From: Brachionus koreanus
Lineage: Eukaryota > Rotifera > Eurotatoria > Ploima > Brachionidae
Length of the DNA: 12,754 bases
Reading direction: 5' to 3'
Assembly: GCA_016987375.1 (NCBI GenBank)
Contig: PJRA01000493.1
Coordinates: forward strand, 991,593-1,004,346
Position 1 is the stretch's first letter. Each line of letters begins with the position of its first letter. Shown here piece after piece: positions 1 to 8,712 of this stretch. The notes beneath the pieces are model-generated. The model did no database searches, was not told the origin of the DNA, and saw nothing but the letters and a program-made list of their open reading frames with translations. The translations under genes and the position numbers were made by a program.

Positions 1-194
1 AGGAGCATTAGCTCGGTACAGAAAACAAATAAATAAATAATAAAGGTGATATTTTAATTTCTGTATATAATTAATTAGTCAACTATTTTGATTTATTCCC
101 AAGAAGGTAGTTCACCTGGAGTTTTATTTTTTATTTTATCAATAGAAAACTCATGAAACGATAAACCTAATATAAGAATGGAATTTTTTGATTT

Positions 195-343
195 TTATTC
201 AGCTGAGTCATTTTCAGCAGACAAAGAAGAAGACGCGATAGATGCAAAGCAACTATTAATCATCTCAATTTGATCAACGGGTTTTCTGGCTTTAATGCCA
301 CCCCAAACAAGTTCTTTTGGAAAGCTGTCAGATTCTGCATCTC
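195..343 (-). CDS. 3'-terminal exon of an unrecognised spliced gene
   Basis: On the minus strand a frame of 48 complete codons runs from a splice acceptor to a TAA at 197-195. The acceptor reads TTCTACAG, with its AG at 345-344. The peptide has a mixed, protein-like composition unlike the surrounding AT-rich DNA: it includes FPKELVWGGIKARKP, then DQIEMINSCFASIASSS, and an acidic Ser/Ala-rich end ENDSAE. The first two exon bases (GA) complete a codon begun in the previous exon, so the preceding intron is phase 1. An AATAAA overlaps the stop codon (199-194), and further AATAAA-like sequence lies toward position 125. I do not recognise the family and no domain can be named. The gene would continue upstream to higher coordinates. 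That this is coding is fairly sure; the function is unknown. Confidence 0.7.
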
Positions 344-625
344 CTGTAGAATATTTTTATAAAATTTCAAATAAATTATATGAGCTTTAAGAAAATAAGT
401 GGTCTTTAAGCCTTTTTGTTTAAGTAATAAAAGACTTCTAGAATTTAACTGGGATTTTATTTAACCGAGGAATATTATACTTTTACTATTATTAGAGTAT
501 ATCAATTTCTCTATTAAAAATAAAAATAGAACCCAATCAGTTATTATAATATTCTAATGATATAGGATATTTTATTTTTTAAATATAGTTTCAACATAAA
601 TTTAGAAGAAATGAAAATAAAAAAC

Positions 626-666
626 TAGATTTGTCAGATTCTTCTTGATCCCAATCTAACATTTCT
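626..666 (-). CDS. Probable short internal exon of the same minus-strand gene
   Basis: On the minus strand an acceptor (TTTTATGCAG, AG at 668-667) is followed by a 41-base open segment encoding EMLDWDQEESDKS, an acidic, tryptophan-containing stretch. A GT donor follows at 625-624. The exon starts with one base completing a codon and ends with one base (A). That base joins the GA at the start of the 195-343 exon to make AGA (Arg) and keeps the frame open. The intervening intron would be 282 bases. The donor (A|GTTTTTT) is weak, so the 3' boundary is uncertain. This is inference from splice signals, phase and composition; no homology was recognised. Confidence 0.42.
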
Positions 667-928
667 CTGCATAAAATAAAATAAGATCCTACAATCAATT
701 ATTTCAAAATTTTTGAAAATCATCAAATATTTTCCAATAAAGGCAAGTATCAAAACAATCAATAAAGTGCTAAGAATAGATTTTATTAAAGACAGAGCTT
801 TTTTCACAATTTATTTTCACCAAAGAAAACCATGAATTAATGGATCATGAGATCCATAAATATCTAGTTCTAGCATCTAAAGATCCAACTTAAAATAAAA
901 ACCTCAATTGATTTAATCTCAAACATAC

Positions 929-992
929 CTTTTTTTTATGATTTTAATTAGATGTTGAACTTGTATTTTTTTTTCATTGAGATATGTATTAA
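929..992 (-). CDS. Possible further upstream exon of the same gene
   Basis: On the minus strand a strong donor AG|GTATGT (GT at 928-927) closes a 64-base open segment. The segment starts after a CAG acceptor (AG at 994-993) and encodes a Lys/Ile-rich helical-looking peptide, NTYLNEKKIQVQHLIKIIKK. It ends in two bases (AG) that join the single A opening the 626-666 exon to give AGA, so phases match across the proposed 262-base intron. Composition alone could arise from AT-rich DNA, and the acceptor lacks a good pyrimidine tract. The support is the donor plus phase agreement. Sequence just upstream (about 1021-1065) is less AT-rich and might hold another exon, but I could not define one. Confidence 0.33.
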
Positions 993-2397
993 CTGTGTTT
1001 TGATTATATACTTATTAATACTCGGGGCAGTTTGGTGACTTTTCCTTGGTTTAATTGAGAGACCAAATAAGAGAAAAACAAAGTTGTGGTTAAATGATAA
1101 ACTTATTTGTAAAAAATAGAATCTGAAAATAGTAAGATTTTAAGATTTTAATTTCAGAATTTGTAAAATTATCAAATGTTATTCTCATAGAAAAATTTTC
1201 TTAATTTAAAAATTTCATATAATCCGCTAAAATATGTTTATGGATCTTTCATAATCTATTTTTGTTTTAATTAAAAAAAATTAAGACTGCCAAATAATGT
1301 TTCTATTGATTTTCACAAATTTAAAGTTTAAATTTTTGTTCCAAAAAAAAACAACAAATTTCAAAAAAAAATTTAAGTTTTAATTTGTTCATACACTTGA
1401 AGAATTTTTTTCAAAATAAAACAATTTAATTTCTTTTTTTTGATTTTACACTTATTTTTAGCGATTTTATTTTGCTTAAAAATAAAAAATAAAAAAAGTG
1501 GTCCCAACATTTTGTTCAGAATTTCCTCAAGTTACAGAATCTGTAAAAAAAATGTAGGGGTTGGGCGGTAAACCTCGGACTAGATCCAAAAAAACTGGAA
1601 AAAGTCTATATTTTAACATCGTTGGTCAAAAATCATGGTAAATTAAAATAATATACCATTTTGTAGAAGAGGTTATGAGCTTTCAGATTTGGTGCATATT
1701 TAATGAGTTATGACTATGAATACTTGAGATATTTTTACTTGAAGACAAGCAACTATTGTTTTTTTTCAAATCTTTGAGGGGGTGGGTTTAAAAAAAAAAC
1801 CCTAAAAAACTGGATTTTTTAGGTTTTCAACTATGCAGATTAATATTTTAAAGTCGGTTTATGCAAATTCAGATAGTGTGATAGTTTTGCTACGCGCGAA
1901 CCTTATTAAACTTTTAATTTTCTTTTAGAATAAATTTTTATTTTAAGAAAAATTTAAAGAAAATAATTTCAAATTAGTTTATTTTGAAAAATTATTAAAT
2001 CGGTCAAGAAAAAGATATCAAATTTTCAATTTTAATTTTTTCAATTTTCTTTTAAAAAATGACGATAAAATATTTTTTTTAAATGGCAACAATTTAATAG
2101 ATTTAGAATTACATATTTGCTAATTGATATTTTACGATACAGATCTATTTTTCATTTGAAATAAATTAAATCAAAATTTACAAATGAAAGAGTTATAAAT
2201 ATAATTTAGCTTAATTTTTTATCATATTTTTATTTTAGAATAACAATTCGCAATCAAGTTAATACGGGAAAAAAATGAAGATGAAAACTCTATTTAAGAT
2301 GGAAAAAAATTTTGAAACAAAATTGATAAATTGAAATAACTTTATTTGCCTAAGACTTAAAACAGGAAAAAATTAGACACTAAAAAATTTTGTGAGC
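993..2397. other. AT-rich non-coding stretch with one less AT-rich block
   Basis: I see no supportable gene here. Most of it is A/T runs. The part from about 1500 to 1900 is visibly richer in G and C, with phrases such as a GGGGTTGGGCGG run and CTACGCGCGAACC, but stops occur in all frames. It contains two overlapping, mutually exclusive hairpins: GGGTTT (1784-1789) with AAACCC (1797-1802), and CCTAAAAAA (1801-1809) with TTTTTTAGG (1815-1823). It may be a non-autonomous interspersed repeat, or intron of the minus-strand gene at the left edge; neither can be shown from one copy. Confidence 0.5.
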
Positions 2398-2509
2398 TTA
2401 TTCATCATTTATTTTTCTCTGATTAGAGAATTCTTTTTCCCATCTTTCTTCGATTTGTTTTATAAAAATAAATATATTTGCAGCTTTTATTTCATTTAAT
2501 TTACTCAAT
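2398..2509 (-). CDS. Possible 3'-terminal exon of a second minus-strand gene
   Basis: On the minus strand, after a pyrimidine-rich stretch ending in AAATAG (AG at 2511-2510), a 37-codon frame runs to TAA at 2400-2398. Its second half, QIEERWEKEFSNQRKINDE, is charged and helical-looking, richer in E, R and W than the AT-rich background. An AATAAA sits at 2346-2341, about 52 bases past the stop, where a poly(A) signal of a terminal exon would be expected. The frame stays open upstream to an ATG at 2583, giving a 61-residue ORF, but that upper part reads like translated intron (Ile/Tyr/Phe-rich). No family was recognised. A chance ORF is quite possible; no upstream partner exon could be fixed. 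Confidence 0.3.
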
Positions 2510-5500
2510 CTATTTGAGTAATAAATTAAATAAGAACAAAATATAGTTTTATAGACAAATTGATAAATAGTTCTTATTACCATTTAATCATTTTTCTAAT
2601 TTAAAATTTGAAAAATAATATCTTAAGAGATTTAAGCTAAAATGGTGAAATAATAGCTTTGATTCGTTTTATATTTTAATAAATCTTCAATTTTTTTTAG
2701 ATCTTTCAGAGTCAGAATTTAAAACCAAATAGAAAATATTAATATTAAATAAATTTTTCAAAATTTTAAATTATTTAATAATGCTACACTTCTCGATCTA
2801 AACAAACTGTAAAAATATTTAAATTACTCATCGATTGCAGGCTTCTTTTCAAAGCTGCTCCGATAAGTTTTTTAAGAATTTTTCATTTAATTAGTATTCG
2901 ATCTCTAAAGGAATTTTATTTTACTGCTAGATCATAACATAATTAATTCAATATGCAACGATCTAAATTTCAATAGAAAACTTTTATTCATGAAAAATTT
3001 TCTGCTTTTTGTTGAAAGTTTCGAATATGTTTTTCTTAAATTAAAGGTTTTGTTAAAAATCATCTCTGCAAAAGAATATTTTTCAGCTATTTAATAGAAA
3101 TATCTGGTGTTTGTTTAACATTCTATTTAGTTTGAATATTATAAGATACAATTTTTTTTAATTACATCAATTCGAAGGCTCTTCAATAAGCAATTTAGAA
3201 AAAATGCTTTGTTGTCATCAAAATTGTGAGCAAATATCATAAACGCACAAATTTAATTTCTCATGTTGGCAATCTTCAATATAATTTTGCACAAGTGATT
3301 TTCAAGAAACAAAAAAATAAAAAAGTAATTTTATATTTTAAATATTTACAAAAAAAAATATTTGCTTTATTGAGGAAAAAATATGCTTTCTAATTCTCGA
3401 ATAATTAAGAAGATAAAGTTAAGAAAAAAAGAAGTTTTCGGTTTAATAATATTTGAAGTGCTTTCATTTAGTCACATTAAGTCAAACATTGATTAATAAA
3501 ATTTGAAATAAAATATTAAATTTTTTAGAACTATTCCAGTTGCCATTCTTGTTTGAAGTTAGCTTTAAAAATTGTGTTTATATTTCAATTAATAATAGCC
3601 TGGTTCAAAAATAATTTCTGATGTAAAATAGTTTATATCCGGCAATAGAAAATTAGACTAAAATTAAATTTTAATTTTAACTATACAATAATTGTTCCCA
3701 GTATTATGCTAATTGAATAGTTATAATTAGAAATAATCTTGTTAGTTTGATATAAATTTGATTGAAGAAGGTCTTTTTTTTTATCTAATGTTAGGGTGGC
3801 AACGAGATTGATTTGCTTTGTTTCATGTAATAAATCCAAATCTAAAATAAAGGGTTCTAAAGTTTTATTTATAAAGATCTTATCTAATTTTTGGCACGAA
3901 TTTCGTCAGAGAGATAGGCGAATAGATATAATTAAAAAAATTAAGTGTCATTAAAGCATCATTCAATATTTAATTTAGTCTTTGATATTCAATTTGTTTC
4001 TTTTTTTTCAACCATCTACTACACTTGAAAATTTATGCTTTTCTTCTATAAATTAATTCAATCGCAAAAAAATTTCAAATATTTTCGATGTTTTATTCGA
4101 AAAAGGATCTAAATTCCGTTTTGTTTAATTTTCAAGTAAGGATTTTAGGATTTAGAAAATTAAAATATAAATAATAATTTTTTAAGTCATGTTAAGTAAT
4201 TTCAAAAAGTAAAGATTCTTAAAATTTTTTGACAAAATTTTTCATTTAAATTGTCGATTAAATAGGTTGTGGAATAAATAAATATTAAAGTAAATATAAA
4301 ATTTATAAAATGCTTTTAGTTAATAAAGATAAAGATATTAAAGATTATGTAGAAATATGTCATTATCAATAATGAAAAAATTAATTGCTTTACAAAACTA
4401 AATTGCTGTTTCCCAACAGACTTAAATGGATAATTTTAGAAATATAAATCTAGTCAAATCCTGGCGGAATATAGTAAGATTTTTGCAATTGTAAATGATC
4501 TTGTTTTAATATGATTTTTCAATTAAACAAGAAAATAATTGAAGAACTTGGTGGCTTTTACATCTTAAAATGAATTTTAATTTTTGAATAAATAAAATAA
4601 ATTTCTCTAATTGCCTCAACAAAAAGAAAATCATTTTAAAATGCGTGTTAATGATTTTCTAGTATTGAGTTTTTATTCCAAAAAATTAAACTTTTAAATT
4701 CAAGAATTCGTCTTTTTTTTTTTTTTATTTTTTTCCTAATTTTGTTCAACATACTAGTTTTGAAAAAAAATTTATTACATTAAAAATTACTAGAATAATT
4801 ACATCTGCAAAATGTCATTTGAAAAAAAAATTAAAAATTATTTTATTTTATCTTATGGTTTTTGTTTGATTCGATCGATAGACAGATTTTTTATAAACAA
4901 AATCTAATATTAATGCAATCATTTGTTTTTTTTTTTTTATTCTCTCTCTAAAACAGGTAGCTTGGCTTAGCTAATCTATGAAAAAAATTAAGTCAGATAA
5001 TTATTTATAAATTTGGCTTTAATTCCTCAATCTAATATTATTTATTTTTCATTAATAACTTTTTATTTTTGATAAAGCAATATATTTTAGTTTTAAAAGC
5101 TTCCACATACGTACTGTGCTGGTAAATATTTTGCAATCGGATAATAGATATTTCAAAGTTTATCAATATTCTTGCTGTATTTAAATTTCATTCGTGATTT
5201 TTATTAATTCTTAGACTGAAAACAAGCTTTTTCTTTTTGTTTTTAATAAAGAAAGGTTTTTATTATTGAAATTTAAATTTGGCTTTTTGTAATATACTTT
5301 CGTGCAAGTAGATTCGATATATTCGATATTATTTTGTTAATTTAAAGGAAATAAAAGTCAAATTGCCTGAGAGAAATTTTAAATTATTAAATTTTTTTTT
5401 GTTTTTTTTTTTTTTTCAGTTTTAAGTAGTTGAATTTGATATTTTATTTCATAATCAATTTAAAATAAAAGGATTAATAATCACTAAAATTTTCTTCTTT

Positions 5501-5540
5501 TGTGTTTTAAATTTTATTTTTAGCATGTTAAAGTAGCTTA
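2510..5540. other. AT-rich intergenic or intronic region 5' of the GPCR
   Basis: About 3 kb of very AT-rich sequence with long poly-T tracts (around 4711-4733, 4926-4940 and 5393-5418). No gene is supported. On the minus strand a frame without ATG is open for 74 codons at 3905-3681 (see findings). Several pyrimidine-tract AG sites resembling splice acceptors lie upstream of the GPCR on the plus strand (around 4955, 5419 and 5523), so part of this region may be 5' UTR or intron of that gene. I could not identify a convincing upstream exon, promoter or initiator. Confidence 0.5.
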
Positions 5541-7238
5541 ATGTTTTTGGTTTTCTTAGGTCGGAAAATGCTTCTATTCGATCTAATAATCATTTGTCAA
5601 CATTGCATCACCAGCATCATTGGACTCATCGGAAACTTCCTAGTATTGATTGTATATAAAAAAAAGCTAAAAGACAATGAATCAATTACATTTATAATAA
5701 TTCACTTGGCGCTCACAGACTTTTTGTGCTGCGCTGTGCTGATACCAATCAACTGCTATCATGAGCTAAATTTGGGAAAAATAACATCAGATTTCATGTG
5801 CAAATTTCACTCGTTTTTAAACATTATAAACATAACCTATTCATGTTTGCTAATGACTTTGGTTGCCTTTGAGCGATTTTTTTGCATTGTCTATCCATTT
5901 AGAAAAATAGTCACAGTCTCAAACGCGAAAATAATCCTGACCTTCTTGCTACTCATGTGCACTGGGACCGCACTCGCCGGCTGCTTGTCCATAGGCATCT
6001 ATCACCGGGCATATATTTTGGACAATTTGTCCATGAGCGCTTTAAACAAAACCAATCAATCAGTGCTCGTTAAACAAACTAACAATCACTATTTTAGTCA
6101 TGAGAAAGGAATAGAATTTTTTTTACTCAACGACACGAGTGAAACCTTAATATTTGATATAAGAGAACGAAAAAAAAGAAGTGTAAACTTGGTGCAGAAA
6201 AACCGTGTTGTCCAAATGGCTCCAAATGATGTTATTAGTTTTAAAAAAAGGATTTTTGTGACCAGTGATCACAATCCGATCAAGGAGGGAAATTATTCAT
6301 CCTACTGGATACCGACCACCGACTGCTTTCCCAACGATCAAATAATTTCCATCAGTCTATTTCCCTACATCCGTCTTTTTCAAAATTTAATTGTAGTATT
6401 TTGTTTTTCAATTATATTTATAGTCTATGCTTTTTTGTGTGTTGTGGTATCAAAGCGTCGTAATTTAAAAGCAAATAGAGAAAACTATTACAAAGAAATT
6501 CTCAATAGGTCAAGACAAAACACAAGTTTTAAGACTGAAATAACATTGTCGCCGAACAACTCTTTTTTTAATTGTCTTAATCCGAATAATTGCAATATCA
6601 TTAGCCATGGCAGTGAGAAAAATGTGTTTGAGTCCAAAGAGAATCATTCGAATTCGGCTGAAGCTTATGAATTAAAATGTTTAAGAGAAAACATCGATGA
6701 ATGCGATATGCCAATAATATCGGATCAATTGGAAACTTTGATCCAAAATCAAAATCCTGATGAGCTATCTGTGGAGGATGAAATAAATAACAAGTCGACA
6801 CAGACAAAAAATTCGACTATAGTAAGCTTCAAAAAGATGAACAATAAACGCAAAAGCACAATTGTTGAAGAGGACGAGAATGAAGAAAAAGCTGTATTTG
6901 AAAAAAGAAAAAAATCTTTGAAAAGAAATAAAAACTCTTTAAAATTTAATATTAACTCAACTAAACTATCAAGTTCTAATTATTTAGTAGCACATTTGAA
7001 GACTGCGTTTATGCTTTTTGTTGTAACTGTTTTAATGGCAGTTGTTTATACACCAGCTTTGTTAACTTCAGTTGGAATAATTGATTACAATCCATTGCAT
7101 TGGAATTTGATTTACATCAATAATGCAGCTAATCCATTGATTTATTCTTTTTTAAATTCAAATTTTAGAAAGAGTCTTAAGAATACTCTTAAAATATTTT
7201 CGAATCGAATTTTCAATGGAAAAAAGTCATCTAGCTAA
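5541..7238 (+). CDS. Orphan class A (rhodopsin-family) G-protein-coupled receptor
   Basis: A single 565-codon frame encodes a seven-helix receptor expected at the plasma membrane, coupling an extracellular ligand to a G protein. Visible family marks are TM1 with GN (N32), TM2 LALTD (D60), TM3 Cys87 and an ERF triplet (111-113, the DRY position) followed by CIVYPF, Cys262 in loop 2, TM6 Pro505, TM7 NPLIY (531-535) and a short basic helix 8. Approximate helices: 14-39, 50-74, 85-110, 129-153, 268-303, 484-510, 519-540. Extracellular loop 2 is very long (about 154-267) with five N-glycosylation sequons (N162, N169, N172, N197, N251) and RERKKR at 208-213. Intracellular loop 3 is about 180 residues, polar, with basic and acidic patches. 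W4.50, P5.50 and W6.48 are replaced. The architecture suggests a peptide or amine-type receptor, but the ligand cannot be assigned. The N-terminus is very short, so an upstream exon may be missing. Confidence 0.92.
   Translation: MFLVFLGRKMLLFDLIIICQHCITSIIGLIGNFLVLIVYKKKLKDNESITFIIIHLALTDFLCCAVLIPINCYHELNLGKITSDFMCKFHSFLNIINITYSCLLMTLVAFERFFCIVYPFRKIVTVSNAKIILTFLLLMCTGTALAGCLSIGIYHRAYILDNLSMSALNKTNQSVLVKQTNNHYFSHEKGIEFFLLNDTSETLIFDIRERKKRSVNLVQKNRVVQMAPNDVISFKKRIFVTSDHNPIKEGNYSSYWIPTTDCFPNDQIISISLFPYIRLFQNLIVVFCFSIIFIVYAFLCVVVSKRRNLKANRENYYKEILNRSRQNTSFKTEITLSPNNSFFNCLNPNNCNIISHGSEKNVFESKENHSNSAEAYELKCLRENIDECDMPIISDQLETLIQNQNPDELSVEDEINNKSTQTKNSTIVSFKKMNNKRKSTIVEEDENEEKAVFEKRKKSLKRNKNSLKFNINSTKLSSSNYLVAHLKTAFMLFVVTVLMAVVYTPALLTSVGIIDYNPLHWNLIYINNAANPLIYSFLNSNFRKSLKNTLKIFSNRIFNGKKSSS
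5550..5560 (+). promoter_or_regulatory. Candidate splice acceptor inside the annotated GPCR start
   Basis: The bases GTTTTCTTAG|G (AG at 5558-5559) form a good acceptor just after the ATG at 5541 and before a second in-frame ATG at 5568. If used, the exon begins at 5560 in phase 1 and the residues MFLVFL are translated intron. The receptor would then draw its N-terminus from an upstream exon, or start at the second ATG. This competes with the simple single-exon model; I could not find the donor. Confidence 0.4.
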
Positions 7239-7809
7239 AAAATCAAATAAATCAATCATTTTATTATAGTACTAAAATCCGGTCAATTATTTTTGTAATT
7301 AATTATTTATTTAAATTTAAAAGTTACTTGATTATTTAAAAGCCAACTTTATTATTTCAATAAAATTTGGTTTAAATTTATTGTTTAAAATAATATATAT
7401 GAAAAAAAATTAGAAAATAACAAAAATTTGTTATAACAAATAATTAATTAAGAACCATCTAAATTATAGCCAAATTATGTGTCTCATTTCACTAATATAA
7501 GCCTCTGGCTTAATATCTCTTGGTGGAAAATATTGCGTTAATTTTCAATTTTGTCCTTTTATTCTTAATTTTTTGTTTTTTTAAATTAATATTTTTATTT
7601 TTTACGACTGTATGTGGGCAAATAAAATGAATTGTAATGAAATATATAAAAATTTAAGAAGAAAAAGACATTTATCATTATGAATAATCCTAACTAGGAT
7701 GGTAGATCCTAGATCCTAGATTTAAATTTGAACATAAAACAAACATTTTCTTCTAAATTAGTGAAATTGAAAGAATCTAAAGCAATATTGATTTTACAGT
7801 TCTTAATAG
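7239..7809. other. AT-rich 3' flank between the GPCR and the transposon cluster
   Basis: There is no coding frame of note. It probably contains the GPCR 3' UTR. Small structures include a perfect 7-bp hairpin, CTAGGAT (7694-7700) with ATCCTAG (7706-7712), overlapping a tandem AGATCCT repeat (7704-7720). A 14-bp perfect palindrome TAATAGGCCTATTA (7804-7817) sits at the apparent left edge of the old LINE. Confidence 0.5.
7246..7364 (+). promoter_or_regulatory. Candidate poly(A) signals of the GPCR gene
   Basis: AATAAA occurs at 7246-7251, only eight bases after the TAA stop, and again at 7359-7364. The second, about 120 bases past the stop, gives a more usual 3' UTR length. In DNA this AT-rich the hexamer is expected by chance, so the assignment is tentative. 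Confidence 0.35.
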
Positions 7810-7905
7810 GCCTATTATTATTTGATAAGCCTTTTAAGATATTTTAGTATAATCAATACTCAGCTTTTGATTTATAACTTTGGGTAAACAAGAGATTACT
7901 ATTCT

Positions 7906-8150
7906 AGCTGGATTAAGTCATTCTTAGTTATTAGAAAGCAAAGAGTTGCATTGGAAAACTTGATTTCAGATTCGACTGATGATACTAATGGTGAACCAGA
8001 AAGGTTCTGTTTTAGGACAAACTTTATTTAATATATTTATCAATGATTTAAAACTTGTCAAACGAATGTAAAAATTTTATGTTATGCAAATGTTACAAAA
8101 ATATCTGATGTAGTAACAAAAAAATTAGAAGTAAAATAACTACAACAGCT
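7906..8150 (+). pseudogene. Reverse transcriptase palm-domain relic of the old LINE
   Basis: This is the most recognisable part of the old element. A frame from 7906 to about 8000 gives SWIKSFLVIRKQRV and continues to NGEPE. The reading then shifts frame to QKGSVLGQTLFNIFINDLKL from 7997. After another short gap comes YANVTKISDVV from 8083. Families of this type carry an [FY]ADD catalytic pair that binds metal ions in DNA synthesis; here both aspartates are replaced (N and V), so the enzyme cannot be active. A weaker upstream match, around 7820-7835, may be the remnant of the SKAFD motif. Confidence 0.78.
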
Positions 8151-8195
8151 TCGATCTGACACAAAAGCTACTGCATCGAGTTGATCATCTACACT

Positions 8196-8363
8196 ACAAT
8201 TATTACCCAGTCGAAACCGGTCCCCAATTTTTTGATGAAAGGGGTTAAAACATGCGTCCCGTATTGCAGAGATATTTTGAAGATTTTTCCACCCTCACCG
8301 GGTTTTGAACCCTTGTTCCTCTGCTTGCATGAATAACACACAAAACCGCTCGGCTATCCGGGC
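8196..8363 (-). mobile_element. tRNA-derived SINE inserted in reverse in the old LINE
   Basis: Read on the minus strand from 8363, the sequence resembles a tRNA gene: a seven-base acceptor-like GCCCGGA, a perfect pol III A box TAGCCGAGCGG (8356-8346) and a B box GGTTCAAAACC (8311-8301), 34 bases apart as in class I tRNAs. The putative acceptor arms pair only partly (4 or 5 of 7), and the anticodon arm does not fold, so it is not a working tRNA. About 100 bases of unrelated body follow down to roughly 8196, including CCGGTTTCGACTGGG. This head-plus-body layout is that of a tRNA-derived SINE. The old LINE's coding sequence stops before it and resumes after it. The exact 3' end and target-site duplication could not be set. 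Confidence 0.65.
8301..8356 (-). promoter_or_regulatory. Internal RNA polymerase III promoter (A and B boxes)
   Basis: The A box TAGCCGAGCGG (8356-8346) fits the TRGYNNARNGG-type consensus, and the B box GGTTCAAAACC (8311-8301) fits GGTTCRANNCC. Both are on the minus strand with tRNA-like spacing. Together they would direct transcription into the SINE body toward lower coordinates. Confidence 0.65.
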
Positions 8364-8712
8364 TTTAAACCTTGAATATGCTTTACCTGTATGGTCACCA
8401 TATTTATTAAAAGATGAAAAAAATATTAGAAAATATTCAACATAAGTTAATTTGAATACATAAATTAACTAGAAATTTAAATTACGAAAATTAGGGTCTA
8501 ACTATGCCAAAATTGAAACGCATTAGATGGTGATTTAATACAGAAATATAAAGAAATTCATAAAATGGATAGTATAAACTGGTATAGGAAATCTATTGCA
8601 TCCAATTGAAATGAAAAACAAGATAGTTATATTAAGGAATTAGTAAAATTAAATCAACAATAATCAATCTTTTTAAAAGCAGAATATGGATGGCAAAGAT
8701 ATGTGTGAAACG

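Noticed and set aside
2790..2900. Minus-strand frame reading LIGAALKRSLQSMSNLNIFTV
   Set aside because: It is only 33 codons between stops with no good acceptor or donor; too short to support as an exon.
4980..5130. Upstream exon of the GPCR ending at CTG|GTAAAT (about 5121)
   Set aside because: The donor is attractive, but the phase of the tiny preceding frame does not match the 5560 acceptor, and no signal or extracellular-type sequence is encoded.
6601..6807. 68-residue minus-strand ORF inside the GPCR
   Set aside because: It lies wholly antisense to the receptor's third intracellular loop and has no independent signals; it is a frame shadow.
8288..8363. Functional tRNA gene on the minus strand
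   Set aside because: The A and B boxes are good, but the acceptor stem has mismatches and the anticodon arm does not pair; it fits a SINE head better.
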